The notes under the pieces are model-generated. The model had not been told where the DNA came from. It did no database searches and worked only from the letters and a program-made list of their open reading frames with translations. Positions 6,796 through 13,034 of a stretch of DNA of 13,390 nt are shown one piece after another; positions within the stretch are counted from its first letter, which is position 1, and each line of letters starts with the position of its first letter. Both the position numbers and the translations under genes were made by a program. The DNA lies in NCBI GenBank assembly GCA_024277405.1, contig JAJRVI010000181.1:1-13390 (forward strand). The letters run 5' to 3'. The stretch comes from Fidelibacterota bacterium. Its GTDB lineage: Bacteria > Bipolaricaulota > Bipolaricaulia > Bipolaricaulales > Bipolaricaulaceae.

Positions 6796-7941
6796 TCACC
6801 GCGGGGGAACGCGCATGAACTGTACCAGGACGAGCGAGACGGCCACGATCCCCACGCCCATGAGGAACGGAGCCCGTGCCCCGAACAGCGACCAAATCGC
6901 CCCCCCGACCACGGGCACCACGATGGCCGAGATGTGGTTGAGGGTCTGTTGGAGCGAGAGGTTGCTCGTGAGCTCCTCCTCCGAGACGGCGATCTTCTGG
7001 AGGTACGTGGAGGCGGCGAGGCTCGTCCCGAAGATCACGTTGTCCAGGACGAACAGAGCGTAAAGGAGGGGAAGGTGAGGGATGTAAGCGTACCCCAGGA
7101 ACACGAATACAAGGAGGGCGAAGCCCGCCGAGAGCACCCACCGCTCCCCGAACCGGGCCACCAGCCTCCCGATCCCCTGGTATGCATAGGTGTTCACCAG
7201 GCTGTTAACGAGGAAGAGCAGCGCCGTGGTCTGCACGGGGATCCGGTGTTCGCGCACCAGCAGGAAGATGGCGAAGGTGGTGAAGATATGCCGGCGGCTG
7301 CCGAGGAGGAAGGAGAGGGCGTAGTAAAGCCAGTACCGTTTCCTGAACTTCACCCTGCGCGCCGGGGGGAGGTGCTCCTCGCCGAACCGGAAGGGGAGGA
7401 GGGGGAGCCCCAGGAGGGCGACCACCCCGCCCACCCCCCAGAAGAGCCCCCGATATCCGATCCGCCCCGCCAGCAGGTACACGGCCGCGGTGGCGAGGAG
7501 GGCGGACAGCGCCCCTAGGCTCCGCAACTGCCCCAGGGCCCGTGGGGCCGCGCCCTTGTCCACCGCCATGAGGACGACGGAGCTGTTCGCCGGCCCGAAG
7601 AAATGGAACCCCACGCTCATCACCAGGGTGCCGAGAAGCAGGGCGGGGATGGTGTGGACCCACCCCGTCAGCGCGATCCCGGCCCCGAGGGCCACGATGC
7701 TCAACGCCATCAGGCGTGTCTCGGTGAGGGAGAGCACGAGGAAACCCACCACGAACCCGAGGAGGCCGGGGATCTCGCGGATGGCGTGGATGGCCCCGAT
7801 CTCCGCCGGGCCCACCCCGATCTCCTCCACGGCGAAGTTGTTGAACAGCGCTTGCCACACCCTGAAGCCGAAGAAGAGGACGAAGTTGGACGCGACGAGG
7901 TAAAGGGCGAGCCCACGGTTGGCCTTGAACAGAGAGCTCAT
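6796..7941 (-). CDS. Major facilitator superfamily transporter
   Basis: This 381-aa inner-membrane protein has about twelve hydrophobic segments in two halves, separated by a basic central loop (about 185-203, LPPARRVKFRKRYW). The N-terminus reads MSSLFKANRGLALYL, with the first membrane helix from about 10. The loop after helix 2 (SLTETRLMAL) is a degenerate version of the family's G-x-x-x-D-R-x-G-R-R motif. Substrate cannot be told from sequence; drug/metabolite efflux or small-solute uptake are equally possible. The ATG at 7941 has a weak GGGA. A TAAAAT at 7959-7954 could be a -10, but no matching -35 is seen. It is divergent from the FadR-type regulator across a 201-base spacer, so it could be one of that regulator's targets. 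Confidence 0.88.
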   Translation of the reverse strand: MSSLFKANRGLALYLVASNFVLFFGFRVWQALFNNFAVEEIGVGPAEIGAIHAIREIPGLLGFVVGFLVLSLTETRLMALSIVALGAGIALTGWVHTIPALLLGTLVMSVGFHFFGPANSSVVLMAVDKGAAPRALGQLRSLGALSALLATAAVYLLAGRIGYRGLFWGVGGVVALLGLPLLPFRFGEEHLPPARRVKFRKRYWLYYALSFLLGSRRHIFTTFAIFLLVREHRIPVQTTALLFLVNSLVNTYAYQGIGRLVARFGERWVLSAGFALLVFVFLGYAYIPHLPLLYALFVLDNVIFGTSLAASTYLQKIAVSEEELTSNLSLQQTLNHISAIVVPVVGGAIWSLFGARAPFLMGVGIVAVSLVLVQFMRVPPR

Positions 7942-8103
7942 GATTCCCGCGCGATTTTATCGGATGCCGCGCCCGCACCACCTATCGCCTCGGGAACGCG
8001 GGCCCTGCAGTCGGGCATCCCGACCCCGTTATCGGATCACACGGATGAGCTTTTCCGGACTCCACCTCCGCCGCTTCCCGGCGATTTGGGCCGGGAGCAA
8101 TTC

Positions 8104-8132
8104 TTGCAGCCAGTTTGGAAAAACGGTATATT
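8104..8132 (+). promoter_or_regulatory. Predicted promoter of the FadR-type regulator and carbamate kinase operon
   Basis: TTGCAG (8104-8109) and TATATT (8127-8132) are separated by exactly 17 bases. The -10 matches the sigma-70 consensus at five of six positions and the -35 at three. Transcription would start near 8139, only about 4 bases before the ATG at 8143 and about 31 before the ATG at 8170. The promoter's -10 overlaps the FadR-like operator. Confidence 0.6.
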
Positions 8133-8141
8133 GTCTGACAG
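8131..8141 (+). promoter_or_regulatory. Candidate FadR/GntR-type operator (TTGTCTGACAG)
   Basis: TGTC-T-GACA is a perfect 9-base palindrome centred on 8136. The 11-mer fits the TNGTNNNACNA pattern described for FadR-subfamily GntR regulators at all fixed positions but the last. It overlaps the end of the -10 and the predicted transcription start of the regulator gene, the classic position for autorepression. That the neighbouring regulator binds it is inferred. Confidence 0.55.
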
Positions 8142-8142
8142 C

Positions 8143-8883
8143 ATGACTGCCAAACCTATCCGCGAGGATATGTCGCAGTTCGTGCAGCCCGTGCGTCCTA
8201 CCAAGGTCTCGTCCCAGGTGGCCGAGCAGATCATCCGGCTCATCAAGGACGGCATCTTCAAGGTGGGCGAGCGGCTCCCGTCCGAGAAGGAACTGGCCGA
8301 GTTGATGGGGGTCTCCCGGGCGTCCGTCCGCGAGGCGTTGGCGGCCCTGGAGGCTGTGGGGATCGTGGAGGCCCGGGTGGGACGGGGGAATTTCGTGCGC
8401 CGGAGCCCCATCGGCGAGGAGGAGGCGGAGCCGCTGGTGGTGCTGGAATCCGAGGCGGGATGTTTGGAGATCATCGAGGCACGGGGCGCGTTCGACCCCG
8501 TGGTCGCCTCCCTGGCGGCCCGTTACGCTACCGCGGACGACGTGGCGAAGATGCGCGGCATCTACGAGGCCATGCTCTCCTTCGCCCGGGCGAACCAGTT
8601 CGAGCGCTACTTCTCGCTGGACAAGGAGTTCCACTGCGCCCTCGCCGAGGCCACCCACAACCGGTTGATCGTGGCGGTGATGAAGCTCCTGGTGGAGACC
8701 ATGGATCAGAAGCTCTACCGCGAGTTCACGCACAACTTCTACATGCGCACCCCGAGGGAACTGGAGCGGGTGGCGGAGATACATGGGAAGGTCCTCGAGG
8801 CCATCGCCGCGGGGGACGTGCGAACGGCGGCCCGGAGGATGAAGAGCCATTGGGACCGGATGCGAAAGGTGTATGAGGCGTAG
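8143..8883 (+). CDS. GntR family, FadR subfamily (FCD domain) transcriptional regulator
   Basis: This 246-aa DNA-binding regulator has a winged helix-turn-helix in residues about 18-87 (SSQVAEQIIRLIKDG, LPSEKELAELMGVSRASVRE, GIVEARVGRGNFV), followed by an all-helical FCD ligand-binding domain. The FCD metal/ligand residues are visible as Asp160 and His164 in SLDKEFHCAL, His214 in AEIHGKV and His236 in KSHWDRM. FCD domains usually sense small carboxylic acids. The start is uncertain: ATG 8143 would be nearly leaderless, while ATG 8170 (237 aa, MSQFVQPVRPTKVSSQ) has only a close GAGG, yet fits the usual family N-terminus. The protein stops 16 bases before carbamate kinase, so it is almost certainly co-transcribed and controls the carbamoyl cassette, probably together with itself. 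Confidence 0.92.
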   Translation: MTAKPIREDMSQFVQPVRPTKVSSQVAEQIIRLIKDGIFKVGERLPSEKELAELMGVSRASVREALAALEAVGIVEARVGRGNFVRRSPIGEEEAEPLVVLESEAGCLEIIEARGAFDPVVASLAARYATADDVAKMRGIYEAMLSFARANQFERYFSLDKEFHCALAEATHNRLIVAVMKLLVETMDQKLYREFTHNFYMRTPRELERVAEIHGKVLEAIAAGDVRTAARRMKSHWDRMRKVYEA

Positions 8884-8899
8884 GGAAAGGAGGATGCGG

Positions 8900-9853
8900 G
8901 TGGACAAGAAGACGGTCGTCGTAGCGCTTGGGGGCAACGCGATCCTGCAACGCGGCCAGAAGGGGACGTTCGAGGAGCAGCTCCACAATGTCCAACGGGC
9001 CTGCGAACAGCTCGCCCAGATGGTGCTCTCCGGCAAGTGGCGCCTGGTGATCACCCACGGGAACGGCCCCCAGGTCGGGAACCTCCTCCTCCAGCAGGAC
9101 GCCGCCAAGGAGATCGTCCCGCCGATGCCCATGGACGCCTGCGGCGCCCAGACCCAGGGGCTCATCGGCTACATGATCCAGCAGACCCTCCACAACATCC
9201 TGGACCGGGAGGGTCGCGGCGATATTCCCATCGCCACCGTGGTGACCCAGGTCCTCGTGGATAAAGGAGATCCAGCGTTTCAGAACCCCACCAAGCCCGT
9301 GGGCCCCTTCTACACCGAGGAAGAGGCGGTGCGCCTCCGGATCGAGAAGGGATGGCACATCGTGGAGGACGCCGGCCGCGGCTGGCGGCGGGTGGTCCCC
9401 TCCCCCGATCCCAAAGGGATCGTGGAGCGGGAGGCCATCAGGGCCCTCGTGGAGAGCCGGGCCATCGTGGTCGCCTCCGGGGGCGGTGGGATCCCGGTGG
9501 TCAAGGAGGATGGACGCCTCCGGGGCGTGGAGGCGGTGATCGACAAGGACCTCGCGGGCCAGCGCCTCGCGGCGGAGGGGGGAGCGGACGTGTTCCTCAT
9601 CCTCACCGACGTGGAAAAGGTGATGCTCAACTTCGGGGAACCCGATGAGACCCCCATCGACCGGATGACGGTATCGGAGGCCCGACGGTATCTGGCCGAA
9701 GGGCACTTCAAGCGGGGCTCCATGGAGCCGAAGGTCCGAGCGGCGGTGAGGTTCGTGGAGGCCGGGGGCGAGAGGGCGGCCATCGGCCACCTATTCCAAG
9801 CGGTGGAGGTCCTGGAGGGGAAGGCCGGGACCCAGATCGTCCGTGACGGGTGA
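8900..9853 (+). CDS. arcC: Carbamate kinase
   Basis: This 317-aa cytoplasmic enzyme makes ATP from ADP and carbamoyl phosphate (reversible), releasing carbamate that breaks down to CO2 and ammonia. Family signatures are VVALGGNAIL (7-16), ITHGNGPQVGN (51-61), MDACGAQTQGLIGYM (78-92), VASGGGGIPVV (191-201), AVIDKDLAG (212-220), LILTDVEKV (233-241) and FKRGSMEPKVRAA (270-282). Length is normal for the family. The GTG at 8900-8902 is chosen because AAAGGAGG ends seven bases before it; the ATG at 8894 directly touches that site. Its stop codon lies inside a palindrome leading to the next gene. With no arginine deiminase nearby but two carbamoyltransferases downstream, it most likely harvests ATP from a ureido compound. 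Confidence 0.96.
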   Translation: MDKKTVVVALGGNAILQRGQKGTFEEQLHNVQRACEQLAQMVLSGKWRLVITHGNGPQVGNLLLQQDAAKEIVPPMPMDACGAQTQGLIGYMIQQTLHNILDREGRGDIPIATVVTQVLVDKGDPAFQNPTKPVGPFYTEEEAVRLRIEKGWHIVEDAGRGWRRVVPSPDPKGIVEREAIRALVESRAIVVASGGGGIPVVKEDGRLRGVEAVIDKDLAGQRLAAEGGADVFLILTDVEKVMLNFGEPDETPIDRMTVSEARRYLAEGHFKRGSMEPKVRAAVRFVEAGGERAAIGHLFQAVEVLEGKAGTQIVRDG

Positions 9854-9868
9854 CGCGTTACGCGTCAC
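9850..9868 (+). repeat. Perfect palindrome GTGACGCGTTACGCGTCAC, copy 1 of a spacer repeat
   Basis: A 9-bp inverted repeat with a single central T overlaps the carbamate kinase stop (TGA 9851-9853). It continues through GGGTTCGAAAA into the ribosome binding site of the first carbamoyltransferase. Bases 9850-9879 match 10973-11002 at 27 of 30 positions. Two of the three differences lie at positions 6 and 14, which face each other in the palindrome and are swapped G-C to C-G, so pairing is kept there. Confidence 0.8.
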
Positions 9869-9891
9869 GGGTTCGAAAAAAAGGAGGGGAA

Positions 9892-10923
9892 ATGGCGAGT
9901 ACGGATCTCAGGGGCAGGGACTTCATCACGTTGATGGAGCTGGACCGAGAGGAAATCGAGACGATCCTCGATACCGCCTTCGACCTCAAGCGGAAACTCA
10001 TCCGCGGCGAGCCCCACAAGCTACTGGATGGGAAGACCCTCTTCATGCTCTTCTACAACACCTCGCTCCGCACCCGGAACTCCTTCGAGGTGGGGATGCA
10101 GCAGCTCGGGGGCCACGCCATCTTCCTCCAGCCGGGCGCGGTCTATACACCGGCCCTCCCCGGCGAGGAGGTGGCTTACACCACCGAACGCGTCTCCGAC
10201 GTGGCCCGGGTCCTCTCGGAGATGGGCCATGGCATCGCCATCCGCATCTACGGCTCCAAGACCGGTTGGATGTACGGCAAGGGCAACCTCCTCATCCGGG
10301 AGTTCGCCCGCTGGGCTAGGATCCCGGTGATCAACATGGAGGACGACATGTACCACCCCTGCCAGGCCCTGGCCGACCTCATGGTGATGATCGAGAAGCT
10401 CCGGGAGCTGAAGGGGAAGAAGTTCGTGATGTCCTGGGCCTATTCCGGTTCGGTGGAAAAGCCTCTGGCGGTGCCGCAATCGGCCATCATCGCCGCGAGC
10501 TTCTTCGGGATGGACATCACCCTCGCTCACCCCAAGGGCTTCGATCTCGATCCCAACGTGCTCAACTTCGTGGAGAAGAACGCGAAGCGGTACGGTGGAT
10601 CCTTCGAGGTGGTGCACGACATGGACGAGGCCTTCAAGGACGCCGACGTCGTCTACCCCAAGTCCTGGACCGTCCAGCCCACCGACGGCTCCGGCCCCAT
10701 GGACCCCGAGAAGGCCAAGGCCCTGTTCGAGGCCAACAAGCACTGGATCACCACCAAGGAGAAGATGGAGCTCACCAACGGGGCCATCTACATGCACTGC
10801 CTCCCCGCCGACCGCGGCATGGAGGTCACGGACGAGGTGATCGACGGTCCCAACTCCGTGGTGTTCGAGGAGGCCGGGAACCGACTCCACGCCCAGAAGG
10901 GCCTTCTGGCCCTGATATTGTGA
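9892..10923 (+). CDS. Carbamoyltransferase, YgeW-like ('knotted' type), paralogue 1
   Basis: This 343-aa enzyme of the aspartate/ornithine carbamoyltransferase superfamily has a carbamoyl-phosphate loop NTSLRTRNSFE (56-66; the SLRTR form occurs in N-acetylornithine and YgeW-type enzymes), HPCQAL (155-160), a proline-containing loop EKPLAVPQS (189-197), DVVYPKSW (252-259), MHCLPADRG (301-309) and Arg331. FVMSWAYS-KPLAVPQ followed by LAHPKGFDL and YPKSW closely recalls E. coli YgeW as I remember it, not classical ornithine carbamoyltransferase, which has SMG in its ornithine loop. It likely transfers or phosphorolyses a carbamoyl group on an unknown amine or ureido compound. The ATG has AAAGGAGGGG upstream; an ATG-less start at 9850 would lie inside the palindrome. 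It sits 38 bases after carbamate kinase. Confidence 0.88.
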   Translation: MASTDLRGRDFITLMELDREEIETILDTAFDLKRKLIRGEPHKLLDGKTLFMLFYNTSLRTRNSFEVGMQQLGGHAIFLQPGAVYTPALPGEEVAYTTERVSDVARVLSEMGHGIAIRIYGSKTGWMYGKGNLLIREFARWARIPVINMEDDMYHPCQALADLMVMIEKLRELKGKKFVMSWAYSGSVEKPLAVPQSAIIAASFFGMDITLAHPKGFDLDPNVLNFVEKNAKRYGGSFEVVHDMDEAFKDADVVYPKSWTVQPTDGSGPMDPEKAKALFEANKHWITTKEKMELTNGAIYMHCLPADRGMEVTDEVIDGPNSVVFEEAGNRLHAQKGLLALIL

Positions 10924-10924
10924 T

Positions 10925-11002
10925 GGGTGACGTGTAACGCGTGACGCGAAAAACAGAAAAAACTCGTCACGCGTCACCCGTTACGGGTCACGGGTTCGAA
11001 AA
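10925..11002 (+). repeat. GTGAC/GTCAC palindromic repeat cluster between the carbamoyltransferase genes
   Basis: The 88-base spacer is nearly all repeat. Bases 10925-10945 match 9848-9868 at 18 of 21 positions. ACGCGTGACG (10937-10946) and CGTCACGCGT (10965-10974) form a perfect 10-bp stem around an A-rich 18-base loop. ACCCGTTACGGGT (10976-10988) is a second perfect palindrome. GTCACGGGTTCGAAAA (10987-11002) is identical to 9864-9879 and leads directly into the AAGGAGGAG ribosome binding site of the next gene. Confidence 0.8.
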
Positions 11003-11011
11003 GGAGGAGAA

Positions 11012-12046
11012 ATGAGCTGGTTCGAGCTTGCGGGGAAGGACCTCATCTCCATCAAGGATTGGACCGATGAGGAACTCCGCATCGTCCTCCAGGTGACCGA
11101 CCACCTGAAGGCGCTCCACTACGAGGGGGTACCCCACCATCCCCTCGAGGACAAGACGTTCCTCATGCTGTTCTTCAACACCTCCACCAGGACACGTCTC
11201 TCCTTCGAGACGGCCATGACCCAGCTCGGCGGCCACGCCCAGTACATCGACGCCTCCACCCTCAGGCTTTCCCTCGAGGACCGGCCCGGGGCGGGGGAGA
11301 CGATCAAGGACACCGCCAAGGTCATGGCCCGCTACGCCGACGGGATCGGGATAAGGCTCCTCGAGGACAAGGTCTCCCGTTACGGCGAGGGCACCGAGAT
11401 CATGTACCGCATGGCCAAGTACGCCGAGGTGCCGGTGATCAACATGGCCTCCGATGTCTACCACCCCTGCCAGGCCCTTACCGACATCTACACCCTGAAG
11501 GAGAAGCTCGGCGGGGACCTCAAGGGCGTCAAGTACGTGATCATGTGGGCGTACTCCCCATGGGTGCGCTCCTGGGGGTCGATCCAATCCGAGCTCCTCA
11601 TCGCCGCCCGCTTCGGGATGGAGGTGGTGCTGGCCCATCCCAAGGAATACCAGCTCGACCGGGAGATCCTGGAGCTGACGGAGAAGTACGCCCAGGAGAG
11701 CGGGGGGAGGTTCGAGGTCACCCAGGAGCTGGACGATGCCCTCAAGGGCGCGGTGGTGGTCTTCCCCCGGAACTGGATGTCGCCCCGCCGCTACGAGATC
11801 GGGAAGGAAGAGGAGATAAAGCTCGCCCAGAAATACATCGATTGGAAGTACACCCTCAAGCGCCAGAAGGAGCTCTGTAAGCCCGGGTATCTCATGCACG
11901 TGATGCCGGTGGACCGCGGCAACGAGGCCGATCCCGAGCTCTGCGACGACCCCGACCTCTCCTTCATCTACGACCAGGCGGAGAACCGCCTCCACGTGCA
12001 GAAGGCCATCCTCGCCCTCACCATGGGAGGGCGCCTCAAGGTCTGA
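11012..12046 (+). CDS. Divergent carbamoyltransferase, paralogue 2 (HCLP motif altered)
   Basis: This 344-aa member of the same superfamily keeps the canonical carbamoyl-phosphate loop FFNTSTRTRLSFE (54-66), HPCQAL (151-156) and Arg326 in AENRLHVQKA. The normally invariant HCLP is HVMP here (His296-Val-Met-Pro299, followed by VDRG). The middle loop reads AYSPWVRSWGSIQSEL (180-195), unlike the KPLAVPQS of paralogue 1, and FPRNW (251-255) replaces YPKSW. Carbamoyl phosphate binding therefore looks intact while the second-substrate pocket has been rebuilt. The Cys of HCLP helps bind ornithine in classical enzymes, so ornithine is an unlikely substrate. It could be a second carbamoyltransferase with its own substrate, or a partner subunit of paralogue 1. 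The ATG has AAGGAGGAG upstream. A strong terminator follows 27 bases after its stop. Confidence 0.86.
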   Translation: MSWFELAGKDLISIKDWTDEELRIVLQVTDHLKALHYEGVPHHPLEDKTFLMLFFNTSTRTRLSFETAMTQLGGHAQYIDASTLRLSLEDRPGAGETIKDTAKVMARYADGIGIRLLEDKVSRYGEGTEIMYRMAKYAEVPVINMASDVYHPCQALTDIYTLKEKLGGDLKGVKYVIMWAYSPWVRSWGSIQSELLIAARFGMEVVLAHPKEYQLDREILELTEKYAQESGGRFEVTQELDDALKGAVVVFPRNWMSPRRYEIGKEEEIKLAQKYIDWKYTLKRQKELCKPGYLMHVMPVDRGNEADPELCDDPDLSFIYDQAENRLHVQKAILALTMGGRLKV

Positions 12047-12073
12047 CCCCGACCCCCGGACAAAGGAGGGCAT

Positions 12074-12109
12074 GGGCCTCCCGGGAGTCCCCGGGGGGCC
12101 CGGTTTTTT
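12074..12109 (+). terminator. Strong rho-independent terminator of the carbamoyl cassette
   Basis: GGGCCTCCCGGG (12074-12085) pairs with CCCGGGGGGCCC (12090-12101) over 12 bp with one T-G wobble. The loop is AGTC. GG and then six Ts (12104-12109) follow. It lies 27 bases after the second carbamoyltransferase stop and should end the operon beginning at the FadR-type regulator. Confidence 0.9.
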
Positions 12110-12153
12110 GACACCCCTTCCCAACGGAGACCGCGGGAATTGGTCGCCCGTCC

Positions 12154-12183
12154 TTGCCCGGGATTGCGTCCGTGGCTTATAGT
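12154..12183 (+). promoter_or_regulatory. Predicted promoter of the secreted acidic-tail protein
   Basis: TTGCCC (12154-12159) and TATAGT (12178-12183) are separated by 18 bases. The -10 matches consensus at five of six positions and the -35 at four. An A-rich stretch (GTGAAAAACTAT) follows, and transcription should begin near 12190, leaving a ~20-base leader with GGAGG. The terminator just upstream makes an own promoter necessary. Confidence 0.6.
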
Positions 12184-12212
12184 CAGGTGAAAAACTATCG
12201 GAGGTGAGGCGT

Positions 12213-12968
12213 GTGAGGAGGAAAATTTGGACGCTCCTCATTGTGGCTGTGTTCCTCGCCCCACAGTCCACCTGGAAGACCACTTCGACCTGGAAACAAG
12301 ATGATCTGCTGGCATTTCAGCCCCTGGTGGAATTGATGCAGTCGATCGCCTCGGCCGAGGAAGTCGGTAGGGAAACTGCAGCCACCGCCATTGCAGGTCT
12401 CATGCAGCGATTGGCTTCCTTCCTGCGCGACCAGGGGATCCCGGAGGACGTGCTCGAGCAAGTGATGAAGGGGTTTACCGAGGCCAGGGACGGATTTTTG
12501 GAAGGGGAGCTGTCGGCGAGCGAATTCGGGGGCCGAGTGGCCGCGCTGGCGCGCGAGCTCCGGACCCGGGCGGAGGAGCGGGGGGTCCAGGGGGTGCCCC
12601 AGGAGCTCCTCCAGGAGATCGGCCTCGACCCGGGAGCGATCGATGCCCTCCGCTCCGGGGACGAGCTGGCCCCGGAGGAAATCGTGGCACTCGCCGAGGA
12701 GATCGGGGGGGCCGAGGAAGAGGTCCCGCCCGACGAGGCCGCCCCGCCTGATGGGGAACCGCCCCCGGATGAGGGCTCACCCCCGGACGAGGCCGCGCCG
12801 CCGGAGGGGGAGGGGCCCCCTCCCGAGGATGACATGCCCCCGCCCGACGACGCCGGTTCATCGATGGACGAACCGCCGCCCGACGACGAACCGCTCCCGG
12901 ACGAGCCGCCACCCGATGACCTCGGTCCTCCCCCGGACGACGTGCCGCCCGAGGATCCGGGGCCTTGA
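12213..12968 (+). CDS. Predicted secreted protein with acidic proline-rich tail
   Basis: I do not recognise this 251-aa protein. The N-terminus MRRKIWTLLIVAVFLAPQS looks like a signal peptide: basic start, hydrophobic core at about 5-16. Next come a short repeated STWKTTSTWK (19-28), a helical middle of about 32-165 rich in Leu, Ala and Glu, and a tail from about 168 to the end built of PPDE/PPDD/PPPD units. The tail has no lysine or arginine and would be strongly negative and extended. There is no cysteine. Export and a role as a cell-envelope spacer or cation binder are inferences. The GTG at 12213 has GGAGG eight bases upstream; GTG 12204 overlaps that site. The tail DNA is built of near-repeats of GACGA and CCGCCC units, so its length may vary between strains. 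Confidence 0.75.
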   Translation: MRRKIWTLLIVAVFLAPQSTWKTTSTWKQDDLLAFQPLVELMQSIASAEEVGRETAATAIAGLMQRLASFLRDQGIPEDVLEQVMKGFTEARDGFLEGELSASEFGGRVAALARELRTRAEERGVQGVPQELLQEIGLDPGAIDALRSGDELAPEEIVALAEEIGGAEEEVPPDEAAPPDGEPPPDEGSPPDEAAPPEGEGPPPEDDMPPPDDAGSSMDEPPPDDEPLPDEPPPDDLGPPPDDVPPEDPGP

Positions 12969-13034
12969 ACATCGAGCCCGAAGAGCGCACCAGGGAAGAG
13001 GGGTTCGAGGGGTTAAGGGGACAGGGTTATCCCT

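Larger units (their letters stand above)
7942..8142. other. Divergent intergenic region with two inverted repeats
   Basis: This 201-base spacer separates the leftward transporter from the rightward FadR-type regulator. GTCGGG-CAT-CCCGAC at 8010-8024 is a perfect palindrome with a three-base centre. TCCCGGC-7-GCCGGGA at 8076-8096 is a 7-bp inverted repeat ending eight bases before the regulator's -35. The right end holds the regulator's promoter and operator. I see no credible coding sequence here. Confidence 0.5.

Noticed and set aside
6704..7141. N-terminal extension of the 199-aa gene upstream into the transporter gene.
   Set aside because: The extra 146 residues are Arg/Gly/Pro-rich shadow text of the transporter; protein-like sequence begins only at MGVPGEVYHAS.
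7603..8142. Upstream extension of the FadR-type regulator frame.
   Set aside because: It runs antisense through the transporter gene and through the promoter; family-like sequence begins just before the winged helix.
9850..9891. Alternative upstream GTG start for the first carbamoyltransferase, adding 14 residues.
   Set aside because: It would start inside the palindrome and encode the ribosome binding site; ATG 9892 has AAAGGAGGGG at normal spacing and gives the family-like N-terminus.
10925..11002. GTGAC/GTCAC units considered as a CRISPR array.
   Set aside because: Units are short, imperfect and palindromic, and lack regular unique spacers; no cas genes are present.
12039..12048. GGTCTGACC, a palindrome similar to FadR operators.
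   Set aside because: It spans the last codon and stop of the second carbamoyltransferase, upstream of a terminator, a place with no promoter to control; probably coincidence.
12072..12182. 36-aa open frame starting ATG after AAAGGAGGGC.
   Set aside because: Its first 13 codons are the terminator hairpin and U-tract, its end overlaps the next promoter, and spacing to the AGGAGG is very short; chance is more likely.
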